Positions 9,072 to 16,653 of a stretch of 64,000 bases of DNA are shown here, in pieces (within the stretch, counting starts at the first letter, position 1; each line of letters starts with the position of its first letter). The notes below the pieces were generated by a model. That model was not told the origin of the DNA. It did not search any database and saw nothing but the letters and a program-made list of their open reading frames with translations. The stretch is taken from contig NZ_WSNW01000001.1 in assembly GCF_009767585.1 (NCBI RefSeq), forward strand, positions 960,090-1,024,089, read 5' to 3'. The DNA comes from Coprobacillus cateniformis (GTDB taxonomy: Bacteria; Bacillota_I; Bacilli_A; Erysipelotrichales; Coprobacillaceae). Both the position numbers and the translations under genes were made by a program.

Positions 9072-9728
9072 TTATATACTTACCTCTTTCACCAGCATCC
9101 TTTTGAACAACTTCATGAACATCCCTAAACTTGGTCCAAATATAACCATTCCTATCACTGTTCCTATACCTATAGACCAAGGAATATCAGTAAAAAGAGT
9201 CATTACAATAATAATTGCAAACGAAAGAATATCAGCACATTGTCTTATCACATGAAACTTTAATGGAATCATTTTTGTAAGAGCATCACAAAATCCCTCT
9301 AAAGCAAAAGTCACTTCATCTAATACCATAATGAAAGCAACACCAACAACACAAACTTCAGTAGATATAATATACATGATGATTCGTCCTATAAAAGATT
9401 CAAATGGAAATATAAGAATATCATATAATACATAATTGATAACAATTCCAAGTAAGACACTTAATGGTATTTGTAAGAATTGAATCATTTTAAAATCTTT
9501 TCTTAAGATAATGATTTGTCCTAATACACAAACAATATTTAAAATCATCCCTAAAGTTCCAACCTCAATCCCAGTCAAAGAGTTAAGGGATGCGCTTAAC
9601 GCATCCCATGCACCAACTCCTACATTCGCCTTCAGTGTAAAAGCAAAACCAATGCCGACAATCATAAAACTAAAAATAATCATGAAGTATTTTTTTATTT
9701 GAAGACTCATCTTATTACTGTCTGACAT
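9072..9728 (-). CDS. YczE/YyaS/YitT-type membrane protein
   Basis: A 218-residue integral membrane protein with about five to six hydrophobic segments. The N-terminal region GIGFAFTLKANVGVGAWDAL is typical of the YczE family of Firmicute membrane proteins, whose substrate is unknown. The start overlaps the preceding phosphomannose-isomerase-like gene by 14 bases with no clear SD, which suggests translational coupling; an in-frame ATG at 9710 is an alternative. Its place inside a sugar operon suggests a role in movement of a substrate or product, but this is inference. Confidence 0.75.
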   Translation of the reverse strand: MSDSNKMSLQIKKYFMIIFSFMIVGIGFAFTLKANVGVGAWDALSASLNSLTGIEVGTLGMILNIVCVLGQIIILRKDFKMIQFLQIPLSVLLGIVINYVLYDILIFPFESFIGRIIMYIISTEVCVVGVAFIMVLDEVTFALEGFCDALTKMIPLKFHVIRQCADILSFAIIIVMTLFTDIPWSIGIGTVIGMVIFGPSLGMFMKLFKRMLVKEVSI

Positions 9729-11433
9729 ACGCTTTCACAAAACGAATTGTTTCTTCACTATCATATGGTCTAATTGTATATTCTTTTGCTTCACTTGGTA
9801 GAATGAATGTTTCTGCATAATGGACAATGAATGGTTCAAACGCATCAGTTGGACTTTCAACAACTGCCTGTGTCCCTTCAACTAAGTTCAACATGTGAAC
9901 ACCATCTTCACAATGATGATATGTTTTCTTTGAAGAAGTGAAGCGTCTTGTTTCAATAAATTCTAACTCATGCAAACCAGTTCTTTCTTCCAAATAATCA
10001 TCTTCTTCATGAATAATCTGAATATTATTCACAAGATTATCCTTAACCCATTGTGTTGTACGATCCCATTGAATATTCTTTGCACCATCCTCAATATGAA
10101 TTGGACGAGGGAGGCCGTCTAATCCTAATCGATCCCAATCCCACAACTTAAATGTGAAGATATATGGTGTTGCACTAATTTCTAAAACCATACAGTTAGA
10201 AGATGAACAGTGAACTGTCCCAGCTGGAATTAAATAATGATCATGTTTTTTCGCTTCAAAGAAATTCACATATCGATCTGCATCAAAAGACCCTTCACCC
10301 TTTTGTGCTTTATTTAAATCATCAATCATTTCATGAGGTTGAATATTATCCTTTAATCCTAAATAAACACCACCACCATCTTGACAATCCAATATATAAT
10401 AACTTTCATCTTGAGTATAAGTCATCCCAAAATGTGATTTTATATATTCAGTCAGCGGATGCACCTGAAGACTCAAATTCTGTCCACCAATTGTATCAAG
10501 AAAATCAAAACGTATAGGAAACTCTGCTCCAAAACGACAATATGTTTTCATACCTAATAACTCACGTGGCTGGTACAATACCAAATCCATTGCAGGAATC
10601 TCAATACGTGTCTGATTATATTTTAAATAAAGACTGTTCTCTTCTGGAACACCATCAAAACTCCACGCAAAGTTATCTTGTTTTGAATCTAAACCACAGA
10701 CTTCCTTCATCCATTGACCACCCCAGACACCAGGATCAAAATAAGGCACTAATCGAAATGGACGCTTTACAATTTGCCTTAATCCTGATCTCAACGCTTC
10801 ACCTGTCAACATTTTTGGATTCCTTTTGATATTGCTGTCAATGAGATAATCTATATGATCAAACATCTTCATTTTTTGCTTATCAGCAATACGCCATTCA
10901 ATGAAGAACCCTCTTTTGATTTTTCTCAAAGTATCTTCATCTTGATTATCTTGTTTAAAGTTTGGCATTCCTTCTCGATAACGGCATTGGATTTCCCATC
11001 TTGCCATATCACAATATATATAGAGATCACCCTGAGATATTAAACTTGCTCCAACCCCATAAATTAAAATTCTTTGCTTTGAAGACAGGACTTTTTTCAT
11101 TTCAATACACTTTTGCTGATCTACAAAATCTTCCATCTTTCCATAATACATAACACCACGGACACGATCTTCAGTCAAATGCGATGCCATCATCTGACTC
11201 AACTTTTCTTGATTATAGAAAATATCTTCACTTCTTATCACAATTTCTGGATCATAAATATCTTGAATCATTTCCAAGATTTCATCATCAACTCCTGGAT
11301 AACACTCTACAGTCATACAAAACTGAGATTCTTGACTATATTTTTCTAATTCATTTTTAATACCTTGAACATCAGCAAAGACTTGATCATCAAAACCATT
11401 TATTTTTATTTCAGGATATTTATCATAATTCAT
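9715..11433 (-). CDS. Long class I mannose-6-phosphate isomerase-like protein with extra N-terminal domain
   Basis: A 572-residue protein in two parts. Residues about 225-572 resemble class I phosphomannose isomerase: the Zn ligands appear as Q323 and H325 (SLQVHP), E343 (QDESYYIL) and H408 (IPAGTVHC). Residues 1-210 form an added alpha/beta domain with RILIYGVGASLIS (121-133) and CDMARWEIQCRYREG (141-155), resembling a nucleoside-kinase-like fold without an obvious Walker A loop. Normal PMIs have about 310-390 residues. It may interconvert a ketose- and aldose-phosphate made by this operon; the N-terminal domain's role is unknown. RBS AGGAATGATGTGAA precedes the ATG. It follows two cupin isomerase-like genes. 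Confidence 0.85.
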   Translation of the reverse strand: MNYDKYPEIKINGFDDQVFADVQGIKNELEKYSQESQFCMTVECYPGVDDEILEMIQDIYDPEIVIRSEDIFYNQEKLSQMMASHLTEDRVRGVMYYGKMEDFVDQQKCIEMKKVLSSKQRILIYGVGASLISQGDLYIYCDMARWEIQCRYREGMPNFKQDNQDEDTLRKIKRGFFIEWRIADKQKMKMFDHIDYLIDSNIKRNPKMLTGEALRSGLRQIVKRPFRLVPYFDPGVWGGQWMKEVCGLDSKQDNFAWSFDGVPEENSLYLKYNQTRIEIPAMDLVLYQPRELLGMKTYCRFGAEFPIRFDFLDTIGGQNLSLQVHPLTEYIKSHFGMTYTQDESYYILDCQDGGGVYLGLKDNIQPHEMIDDLNKAQKGEGSFDADRYVNFFEAKKHDHYLIPAGTVHCSSSNCMVLEISATPYIFTFKLWDWDRLGLDGLPRPIHIEDGAKNIQWDRTTQWVKDNLVNNIQIIHEEDDYLEERTGLHELEFIETRRFTSSKKTYHHCEDGVHMLNLVEGTQAVVESPTDAFEPFIVHYAETFILPSEAKEYTIRPYDSEETIRFVKAYVRQ

Positions 11434-11445
11434 TTCACATCATTC

Positions 11446-11988
11446 CTATCTTTTTTCAAATTCAATTTGACCATTTCTTTTATATACACGATATCCAAAT
11501 TCTCTTTTTTCAATAGCGTGATAATCATGTCCAGCTGATGTTGGCCAACATGCACCAACTTTTAAATCTTCATCACCTGTATTGACCAGTCGATGAGCAA
11601 TTCTCCCATCAATATGATGTAAAGACCCTTCATAAACTTTTTCAGCCCAAGTATGACCTTCTTCATCCATCAACAATAATAATCCTACACCTGCAATTCC
11701 AAAATAAATTTCTGCACAATCTTTATTTACATGGAAATGTCCTTTTGTCATATTACATTCATTATGTGAATAAACAGGTTTCAACACTGTTAAGCCCCAA
11801 TTCAGATTTCCTAAAATATCTTTTCCTTTTGAATATGAATAAACTTCATAGACAATAGGATCATCCTCTCTTTGTTTTTCATAAAGATAATTCACTTCAT
11901 GATATCTTTTTGTATAGCTCTCTATATCCTTACCTTCTAATACACCATTTTGAATATGATGTATCACTGATGGTTCAATGACTTTCAT
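11446..11988 (-). CDS. Cupin glucose-6-phosphate isomerase-like protein
   Basis: A 180-residue single-domain cupin of the archaeal-type glucose-6-phosphate isomerase (GPI) family, which interconverts glucose-6-phosphate and fructose-6-phosphate with a bound metal. The metal motif is KGHFHVNKDCAEIYFG (about 81-96, with the H-x-H and E ligands), followed by a second cupin motif near HHIDGRIAHRLVNTGDE. The later segment ACWPTSAGHDYHAIE is typical. RBS TAGGAGGTATTT precedes the ATG. It is 12 bases before the PMI-like gene and 9 after a second, longer cupin homologue, so the operon carries two related isomerase-like proteins. Confidence 0.88.
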   Translation of the reverse strand: MKVIEPSVIHHIQNGVLEGKDIESYTKRYHEVNYLYEKQREDDPIVYEVYSYSKGKDILGNLNWGLTVLKPVYSHNECNMTKGHFHVNKDCAEIYFGIAGVGLLLLMDEEGHTWAEKVYEGSLHHIDGRIAHRLVNTGDEDLKVGACWPTSAGHDYHAIEKREFGYRVYKRNGQIEFEKR

Positions 11989-11997
11989 AAATACCTC

Positions 11998-12774
11998 CTA
12001 GGGAATAAAATTTTCCCACTTTTCCTTTGCCAGTTGTGGCTGTGATACAAATAAGAATAAATCAGGATTTTCAACAAATTGCTGATAAATCGGAATTCCT
12101 TTACGAATACCAAATTCTTCATATATTCTTGGTTCTTTCACAATTAGCTGACTTTTCTGATAAAATTGATTTGCTATAAAATCAATTCTGTTTTCATTCA
12201 CAATCGGGAACCAGGCGACCCCCTTATGTGCTCTCACTTCATCATAATCAAATCCATAATCTCTTACACACCATGCTCCAAAAGTGAGATTTTGTGTTAT
12301 ATCAGCAACAATTGTGGCATGTGCCCATCCCGGTGGGACAATCACAATATCACCTGGTTTTGCATAAACCGCAAAGCATCTTCCAGGATGATCTTGAGCA
12401 GTTTCCTGCATGTAAATATAAGCAGCACCACTCCAAATTTCATAAACTTCACATGTCGACATTCCACAAGATGGTGATACAGCATGAATGTGCCCTTGTG
12501 AACGAATTGGCTCTTTTCCTAATGTTCCTTTCGCATATGTCACTGCTCCATACAATAGATTTCGTTCAATCATATTTTGCTTATCGTCATCATTTCCTAC
12601 ATCCATCGCAATAGAGTAAACAACTGCAGGACCATCACATGTTGGCTCCATAAGATTCTTTCTTATAGCATCTAAACTTCTATTTTCAACTTCTGGTCCA
12701 AAAACATTTTGACCATATTGAAAGCCCAATGGTTCATAAGTTGGTTGAATATCAAATCCAGGATTAAACTTCAT
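11998..12774 (-). CDS. Second cupin isomerase-like protein (GPI family, long form)
   Basis: A 258-residue cupin related to the 180-residue protein beside it. The metal-binding region reads SQGHIHAVSPSCGMSTCEVYE (about 86-106, H-x-H and E) and the second motif GDIVIVPPGWAHATIV (about 139-154). The longer N- and C-terminal parts suggest a different substrate or a partner subunit. It starts two bases after the EIIC stop, with GAGGCTTAAAT as RBS spanning that stop, so the coupling to the permease is tight. Either a functional isomerase for an unusual sugar phosphate or one half of a heteromer; the sequence does not decide. Confidence 0.82.
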   Translation of the reverse strand: MKFNPGFDIQPTYEPLGFQYGQNVFGPEVENRSLDAIRKNLMEPTCDGPAVVYSIAMDVGNDDDKQNMIERNLLYGAVTYAKGTLGKEPIRSQGHIHAVSPSCGMSTCEVYEIWSGAAYIYMQETAQDHPGRCFAVYAKPGDIVIVPPGWAHATIVADITQNLTFGAWCVRDYGFDYDEVRAHKGVAWFPIVNENRIDFIANQFYQKSQLIVKEPRIYEEFGIRKGIPIYQQFVENPDLFLFVSQPQLAKEKWENFIP

Positions 12775-12776
12775 AT

Positions 12777-14054
12777 TTAAGCCTCAGTTTGTCCAACTTG
12801 TTCTTGTTTTACCAATTGTTTATCATACATTTTTACAAATGGTAAGTAGATAAATGTTCCAATAATAACATTGACAATTTGTACAACTGCTCCCATTGGT
12901 GAACCAGTAATCAACCAACCTGAAATCAATGGAGGTGTTGTCCAAGGAATATCTGCACCTAATGGATAAGGGCATAATCCTGACTGCATGAATCCCCAAG
13001 TCACAAGCACAAAGACAGCCATTGTCACAACCCATGGAATCAATAACATAAAATTCAATACAACTGGTGACCCAAACACAATAGGTTCAGAAATATTAAA
13101 GCATGCTGATCCAATTGATAATTTACCCACAGCTTTTAATTGTTCACTCTTGGCACTGATTAAACAAGCAACAATCAAAGATACAAATTGCATCCAAATG
13201 AAACCTGTAAAGAATTGACCAGTAAAAATGTATTGAGGTGATTGTCCACTCTGTACAGCAGTTAAGTTTGCAATCATGGCCGCATTCCAAATTGGCGTCA
13301 TAACAGAACCAGCAATATTTTGTCCATGTAACCCCATAAACCATAAAACCTGAATAAAAACAACAATAATAATTGAAGCAGGCAAACTTGTTCCCAATGC
13401 CATCAATGGTGTTTGGAAAACATTGAAGAAGAATGTATGTACATCTCCAAAAGAAGTAAATGACATTCCATACCTTACTGCTGCAAACACTAAGAATGTT
13501 GCTAAAGCTGGAATCAGCATTTTAAATGGTTCAGCTACCATTGGTGGTACTGACTCTGGCAATTTAATCGTCATTTTAGAGTTCATTAATTTATTATAAA
13601 TAACACCTCCACCAAAACCGACAATCATTGCAGTTAATAAACCTTGTCCTCCTAACCATGTCATGGGAATATATGCAAATGCACCTTCCTCATTCCAACC
13701 CATAGGAGTCACAATTAAGAAACAGCAAATCATAACAATAGCTCCAAAAATACCTTCATGTTCTTCTTGTCTTGTATAATAATAACCAATAACACCAGCC
13801 AAGAATAATGCAACGATGCTTAATGTTGCACTTGACATGGCATCCAAGAAAGTAATAATCTCATTCAAAACATCAGCAGGAACAACATAATCAATGAATG
13901 GGAAATACGAAATAATTAATGCAATTGACCCAGCAATAGTCAATGGCATAACAGCAATAAATGATTTTTGCAATACCTTTAAGTACTTATTATTTGCAAT
14001 CTTAGAACCTATAGGCATTAAAATACCTTCTAACTTACTTTGGAATTTATCCAT
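12777..14054 (-). CDS. PTS cellobiose/beta-glucoside-family EIIC permease
   Basis: A 425-residue membrane permease of the lactose/cellobiose EIIC family, moving a sugar inward while EIIB phosphorylates it. The N-terminus KVLQKSFIAVMPLTIAGSIALI is the usual start of the family. The substrate-site region GSACFNISEPIVFGSPVVLNFM (given here only by its core FNISEPIVFG, near 314-323) carries the conserved NE/SEP motif. About ten hydrophobic segments are seen. EIIB and EIIA are separate proteins in this family; none is in this operon, the nearest EIIB being at 30884. First gene of the GntR-controlled operon, with promoter and two operators upstream. Confidence 0.93.
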   Translation of the reverse strand: MDKFQSKLEGILMPIGSKIANNKYLKVLQKSFIAVMPLTIAGSIALIISYFPFIDYVVPADVLNEIITFLDAMSSATLSIVALFLAGVIGYYYTRQEEHEGIFGAIVMICCFLIVTPMGWNEEGAFAYIPMTWLGGQGLLTAMIVGFGGGVIYNKLMNSKMTIKLPESVPPMVAEPFKMLIPALATFLVFAAVRYGMSFTSFGDVHTFFFNVFQTPLMALGTSLPASIIIVVFIQVLWFMGLHGQNIAGSVMTPIWNAAMIANLTAVQSGQSPQYIFTGQFFTGFIWMQFVSLIVACLISAKSEQLKAVGKLSIGSACFNISEPIVFGSPVVLNFMLLIPWVVTMAVFVLVTWGFMQSGLCPYPLGADIPWTTPPLISGWLITGSPMGAVVQIVNVIIGTFIYLPFVKMYDKQLVKQEQVGQTEA

Positions 14055-14078
14055 ACCTTTCTCTCCTCCTCATTACTA

Positions 14079-14167
14079 AATGTTATAACATTACAATGTT
14101 ATTATAGCACAACTTATCAAGAATGCAATACTTTTATGTTAGAATGTTATAACATTCTAACATAAAA
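14079..14167 (-). promoter_or_regulatory. EIIC operon promoter flanked by two GntR-type operators
   Basis: Minus-strand -35 TTGCAT (14123-14128) and -10 TATAAT (14101-14106) are 16 bases apart. Operator O1, AATGTTATAACATT (14079-14092), covers the predicted start of transcription. O2 is the same core in a perfect 36-bp inverted repeat at 14132-14167, just upstream of the -35. The centres are 64 bp apart, about six turns, so looping by GntR is possible. A third copy lies at 16401-16414. Confidence 0.85.
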
Positions 14168-14169
14168 TA

Positions 14170-14198
14170 AAAAATAAGATACTCAGTACCTTATTTTA
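14170..14198 (-). terminator. Intrinsic terminator overlapping the gntR stop codon
   Basis: Minus strand AAATAAGGTAC pairs with GTATCTTATTT (one G-U) around TGA, followed by TTTTTATTTT. The gntR stop codon lies inside the stem. It separates gntR from the EIIC promoter. Confidence 0.85.
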
Positions 14199-14909
14199 TT
14201 TCAAATCTATAACAAGTTCATATCCATTTGCAACATATCTAGAATATGTGTACTCAATTGGTATATCTTCAGAACTGCCCATACGAATACGATTCATAAG
14301 AGCCTCATTTCTTGTAACACCAAACATTTCTTTTTCTTTAGCAGTCATAAGAGCAGCAGTGATTTTCTCTTTAACATGTGTAATTGGATAGCCTGCTTGT
14401 TCAAGTTTTGCATACATAGATCCACTAAAATCTGTTTGATCATCTACTGGAACAATTGGATTGATATAAGACTCATAATGAGTCACAGGTTTTTCATCCA
14501 CATATGTTTGACGAGTTAATTTCAAAACTGGTCGATTAACTGAGACTCCAAAGAAATAAGCAACATCAATAGGAGGTGTAGCATATTCAACGCTGATCAC
14601 TCTTCGATCATTTGCATTATTTTTTTCTTCCACACCATTAAAAGAAGATTGAAAAGAAGTTGCTACAGTATTTTCACGCTTTAAAACAATAGTGCCTTTC
14701 CCTCTTTTTCTGGAAATCAGTTTAGCATTAATAAGTTTGTCCATAGCCTGACGTACTGTTACTCTAGAAACCTCAAACTCTTCCATCAAAGCCATCTCAC
14801 TTGGTAAAACTTCACCTTCTTTGTAATCACCATTAAGAATGCGCGATTCCAAGATATCATAAAGCTGACTCCATAATGGTTTTTGTCCACTTTGAAAACT
14901 TAATTTCAT
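14196..14909 (-). CDS. GntR family regulator with UTRA ligand domain
   Basis: A 237-residue HutC/UTRA-type repressor. The winged HTH (about 8-75) contains GDYKEGEVLPSEMALMEEFE and SRVTVRQAMDKLINAKLISRKRG. The UTRA domain (about 95-235) ends with the typical YEL-type strand YTYSRYVANGYELVID. Relatives bind phosphorylated sugars and release DNA. The start at 14909 is chosen over 14927 because GAGAGGGAG precedes it closely. It has its own promoter and terminator and sits between the two units that carry AATGTTATAACATT operators, so it very probably controls both. Confidence 0.92.
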   Translation of the reverse strand: MKLSFQSGQKPLWSQLYDILESRILNGDYKEGEVLPSEMALMEEFEVSRVTVRQAMDKLINAKLISRKRGKGTIVLKRENTVATSFQSSFNGVEEKNNANDRRVISVEYATPPIDVAYFFGVSVNRPVLKLTRQTYVDEKPVTHYESYINPIVPVDDQTDFSGSMYAKLEQAGYPITHVKEKITAALMTAKEKEMFGVTRNEALMNRIRMGSSEDIPIEYTYSRYVANGYELVIDLK

Positions 14910-14941
14910 GTTACTCCCTCTCTTCATTATAACTTCTTTTT

Positions 14942-14971
14942 ATTATACACTATATTACCAATTTTTGTAAA
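14942..14971 (-). promoter_or_regulatory. gntR promoter
   Basis: Minus-strand -35 TTTACA (14966-14971) and -10 TATAAT (14942-14947) with an 18-base spacer, about 30 bases before the gntR start. No AATGTTATAACATT copy is present here. Confidence 0.6.
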
Positions 14972-14981
14972 CTCTCATATA

Positions 14982-16367
14982 TTATTCTTCAAAACCGTTA
15001 ACTTTAGTTACATATTCGAACCAATCTGCACTCTTTTTACGTTTTGTTTCACCAGATTTCAAATCATATTCATAAAAACCATAACAATTTTTAAACTGAT
15101 TCGATGGTGACCACAAATCAATAAATGACCACATATTATAACCTACAAGATTAACCCCTTCCTGTATTGCTTTATGAGCCCATTTTAAATGTTTCTTTAC
15201 ATAATCAATACGATAATCATCTTGGATTTGTCCTTCTTTATTCCTAAAACGATATTCATCCTGAATACCCATACCATTCTCTGTAATTCTCATTTCTGGA
15301 TTTCCATATTTTTCTTTCATCAATATTAATGTATCATAAAGACACTTTGGATAAATCTCCCAGCCACGATCAGTATTCATTTGACGTCCATGCATAATAT
15401 AGAGTTCACTAAATGAATCAAATGTTATTGGTGCTTCAGAATTTCTTTGATAAGTAGGACATTTCACTCTTTCAGGACTATAAATATTTAAACCTAATAC
15501 AGAAATTGTATTGTTCGCTATGAAACTAGCATCCTCTTCATGAACTTCTATGTGAGCACCATATTCCTTTACAAAGGCTAACCATTCTTCATTAACTTTA
15601 CCAAGTAACAAGGGTTCCTCATAAGACAATTGCATCATCAATTCCACACGATGCTTTGCTAAAAGATCTGCAGGATGCTGACTCCTTGCATAAATATGTC
15701 CATGATTCAATACAGTTCCTATTTTTCCTTGATAGTTTCCTTTCTTAAACACATCTACAACCTTTGCATGAGCAACAACCATGTGATAAATCGCATTGCT
15801 TGCTAAATTCCAATCTAATAAATTTGGATAGCACATATCATTTTGATACTTAAACATCACATCCACAATTGGTTCATTATATATATACCAGATATCTACA
15901 TAATCACTAAATAGTTCAAAACATTTTTGACAATAATAAACAAACGGTTCAATAACATCACGTTTCGTAAACCCACCTTGCTTTTCAAACATTAAAGGCA
16001 TATCAAACCAATATAAAACAATTGATAGTTCCATCCCTCTTTTTTTAAAAGATTGAAACATGTTCCTATAAAACTCGACAGCTTTTTGATTGATAGTTTT
16101 ACCATCAGGTAACAATCTTGCCCATAGGATAGATGTTCTAAAACTGTTATGACCAATATCCTGAGCCAATTGAGCATACTTTTCATAATCCTCATACCAA
16201 TTTAATGTTTCACTTGGACCAACCTCATTAAAAAAACGTTCAGGTGATAAACGATAGTATTCGTCCCATACTGTTGGTGCCTTCCCATCTTTATCAAATG
16301 CTCCTTCTGTTCCTTGAGCCCAAACTGCACTACCCCATTTAAAATTTTCTGGAAATGTATATTTCAT
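14982..16367 (-). CDS. Divergent GH1 glycoside hydrolase
   Basis: A 461-residue GH1 enzyme: acid/base E165 (YIYNEP) and nucleophile E363 (ITENGMG) are intact, so it should hydrolyse beta-glycosides. Several substrate-contact residues differ from its paralogues in this window. The usual His of the (H)WDLP motif is Trp (LYWFDMP, W120). The glycone motif QxE is spaced as Q18-G-T-E21. The phospho-sugar lysine position is Asn (S420-x6-N427-x-Y429, SPSNQFKNCY). It therefore belongs to another GH1 subgroup, possibly acting on a different or non-phosphorylated sugar. It has its own promoter with a GntR operator and precedes gntR. Confidence 0.88.
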   Translation of the reverse strand: MKYTFPENFKWGSAVWAQGTEGAFDKDGKAPTVWDEYYRLSPERFFNEVGPSETLNWYEDYEKYAQLAQDIGHNSFRTSILWARLLPDGKTINQKAVEFYRNMFQSFKKRGMELSIVLYWFDMPLMFEKQGGFTKRDVIEPFVYYCQKCFELFSDYVDIWYIYNEPIVDVMFKYQNDMCYPNLLDWNLASNAIYHMVVAHAKVVDVFKKGNYQGKIGTVLNHGHIYARSQHPADLLAKHRVELMMQLSYEEPLLLGKVNEEWLAFVKEYGAHIEVHEEDASFIANNTISVLGLNIYSPERVKCPTYQRNSEAPITFDSFSELYIMHGRQMNTDRGWEIYPKCLYDTLILMKEKYGNPEMRITENGMGIQDEYRFRNKEGQIQDDYRIDYVKKHLKWAHKAIQEGVNLVGYNMWSFIDLWSPSNQFKNCYGFYEYDLKSGETKRKKSADWFEYVTKVNGFEE

Positions 16368-16400
16368 ATTTTTATCCTCTCATAATGTTAATTTTATTGT

Positions 16401-16450
16401 AATGTTATAACATTATGACTATAATATATCATATATCTTGAAATTGTCAA
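16401..16450 (-). promoter_or_regulatory. Promoter of the divergent GH1 gene with GntR operator
   Basis: Minus-strand -35 TTGACA (16445-16450) and -10 TATTAT (16421-16426) have an 18-base spacer. AATGTTATAACATT (16401-16414) covers the expected transcription start. It is identical to the core found twice before the EIIC gene. Confidence 0.8.
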
Positions 16451-16590
16451 TCATTTCCACAGTATTATTATTTCTTTTTCATCCGCTATCAAATATTTAA
16501 CTATAAAGACTGATTTTTCATTGATGACAAATAACTGGTAAGAATACACAATATAGGATATCGACTTATATAATACAAATCGGGGATAAA

Positions 16591-16630
16591 TCAAAAAGCT
16601 TACTCTTATAAAAGTCATAAGAATAAGCTT
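16591..16630 (-). terminator. Strong intrinsic terminator after nfnB
   Basis: A 14-bp stem (AAGCTTATTCTTAT with ATAAGAGTAAGCTT, one G-U) is followed by TTTTTGATTT on the minus strand. It ends the nfnA-nfnB unit. Confidence 0.9.
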
Positions 16631-16653
16631 ATCCAATCTTTATAACAAGAAGA

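Noticed and set aside
10203..11349. Several plus-strand open frames opposite the PMI-like gene
   Set aside because: They are antisense to a strongly supported gene, lack RBSs and show no family motifs.
14132..14167. 36-bp palindrome as a transcription terminator
   Set aside because: It has no T run next to the stem in the right place, a separate gntR terminator lies just beside it, and its core matches two other operators, so an operator reading is stronger.
16451..16636. A 61-residue open frame on the minus strand
   Set aside because: It overlaps the nfnB terminator, has no good RBS and reads as random hydrophobic AT-rich sequence.
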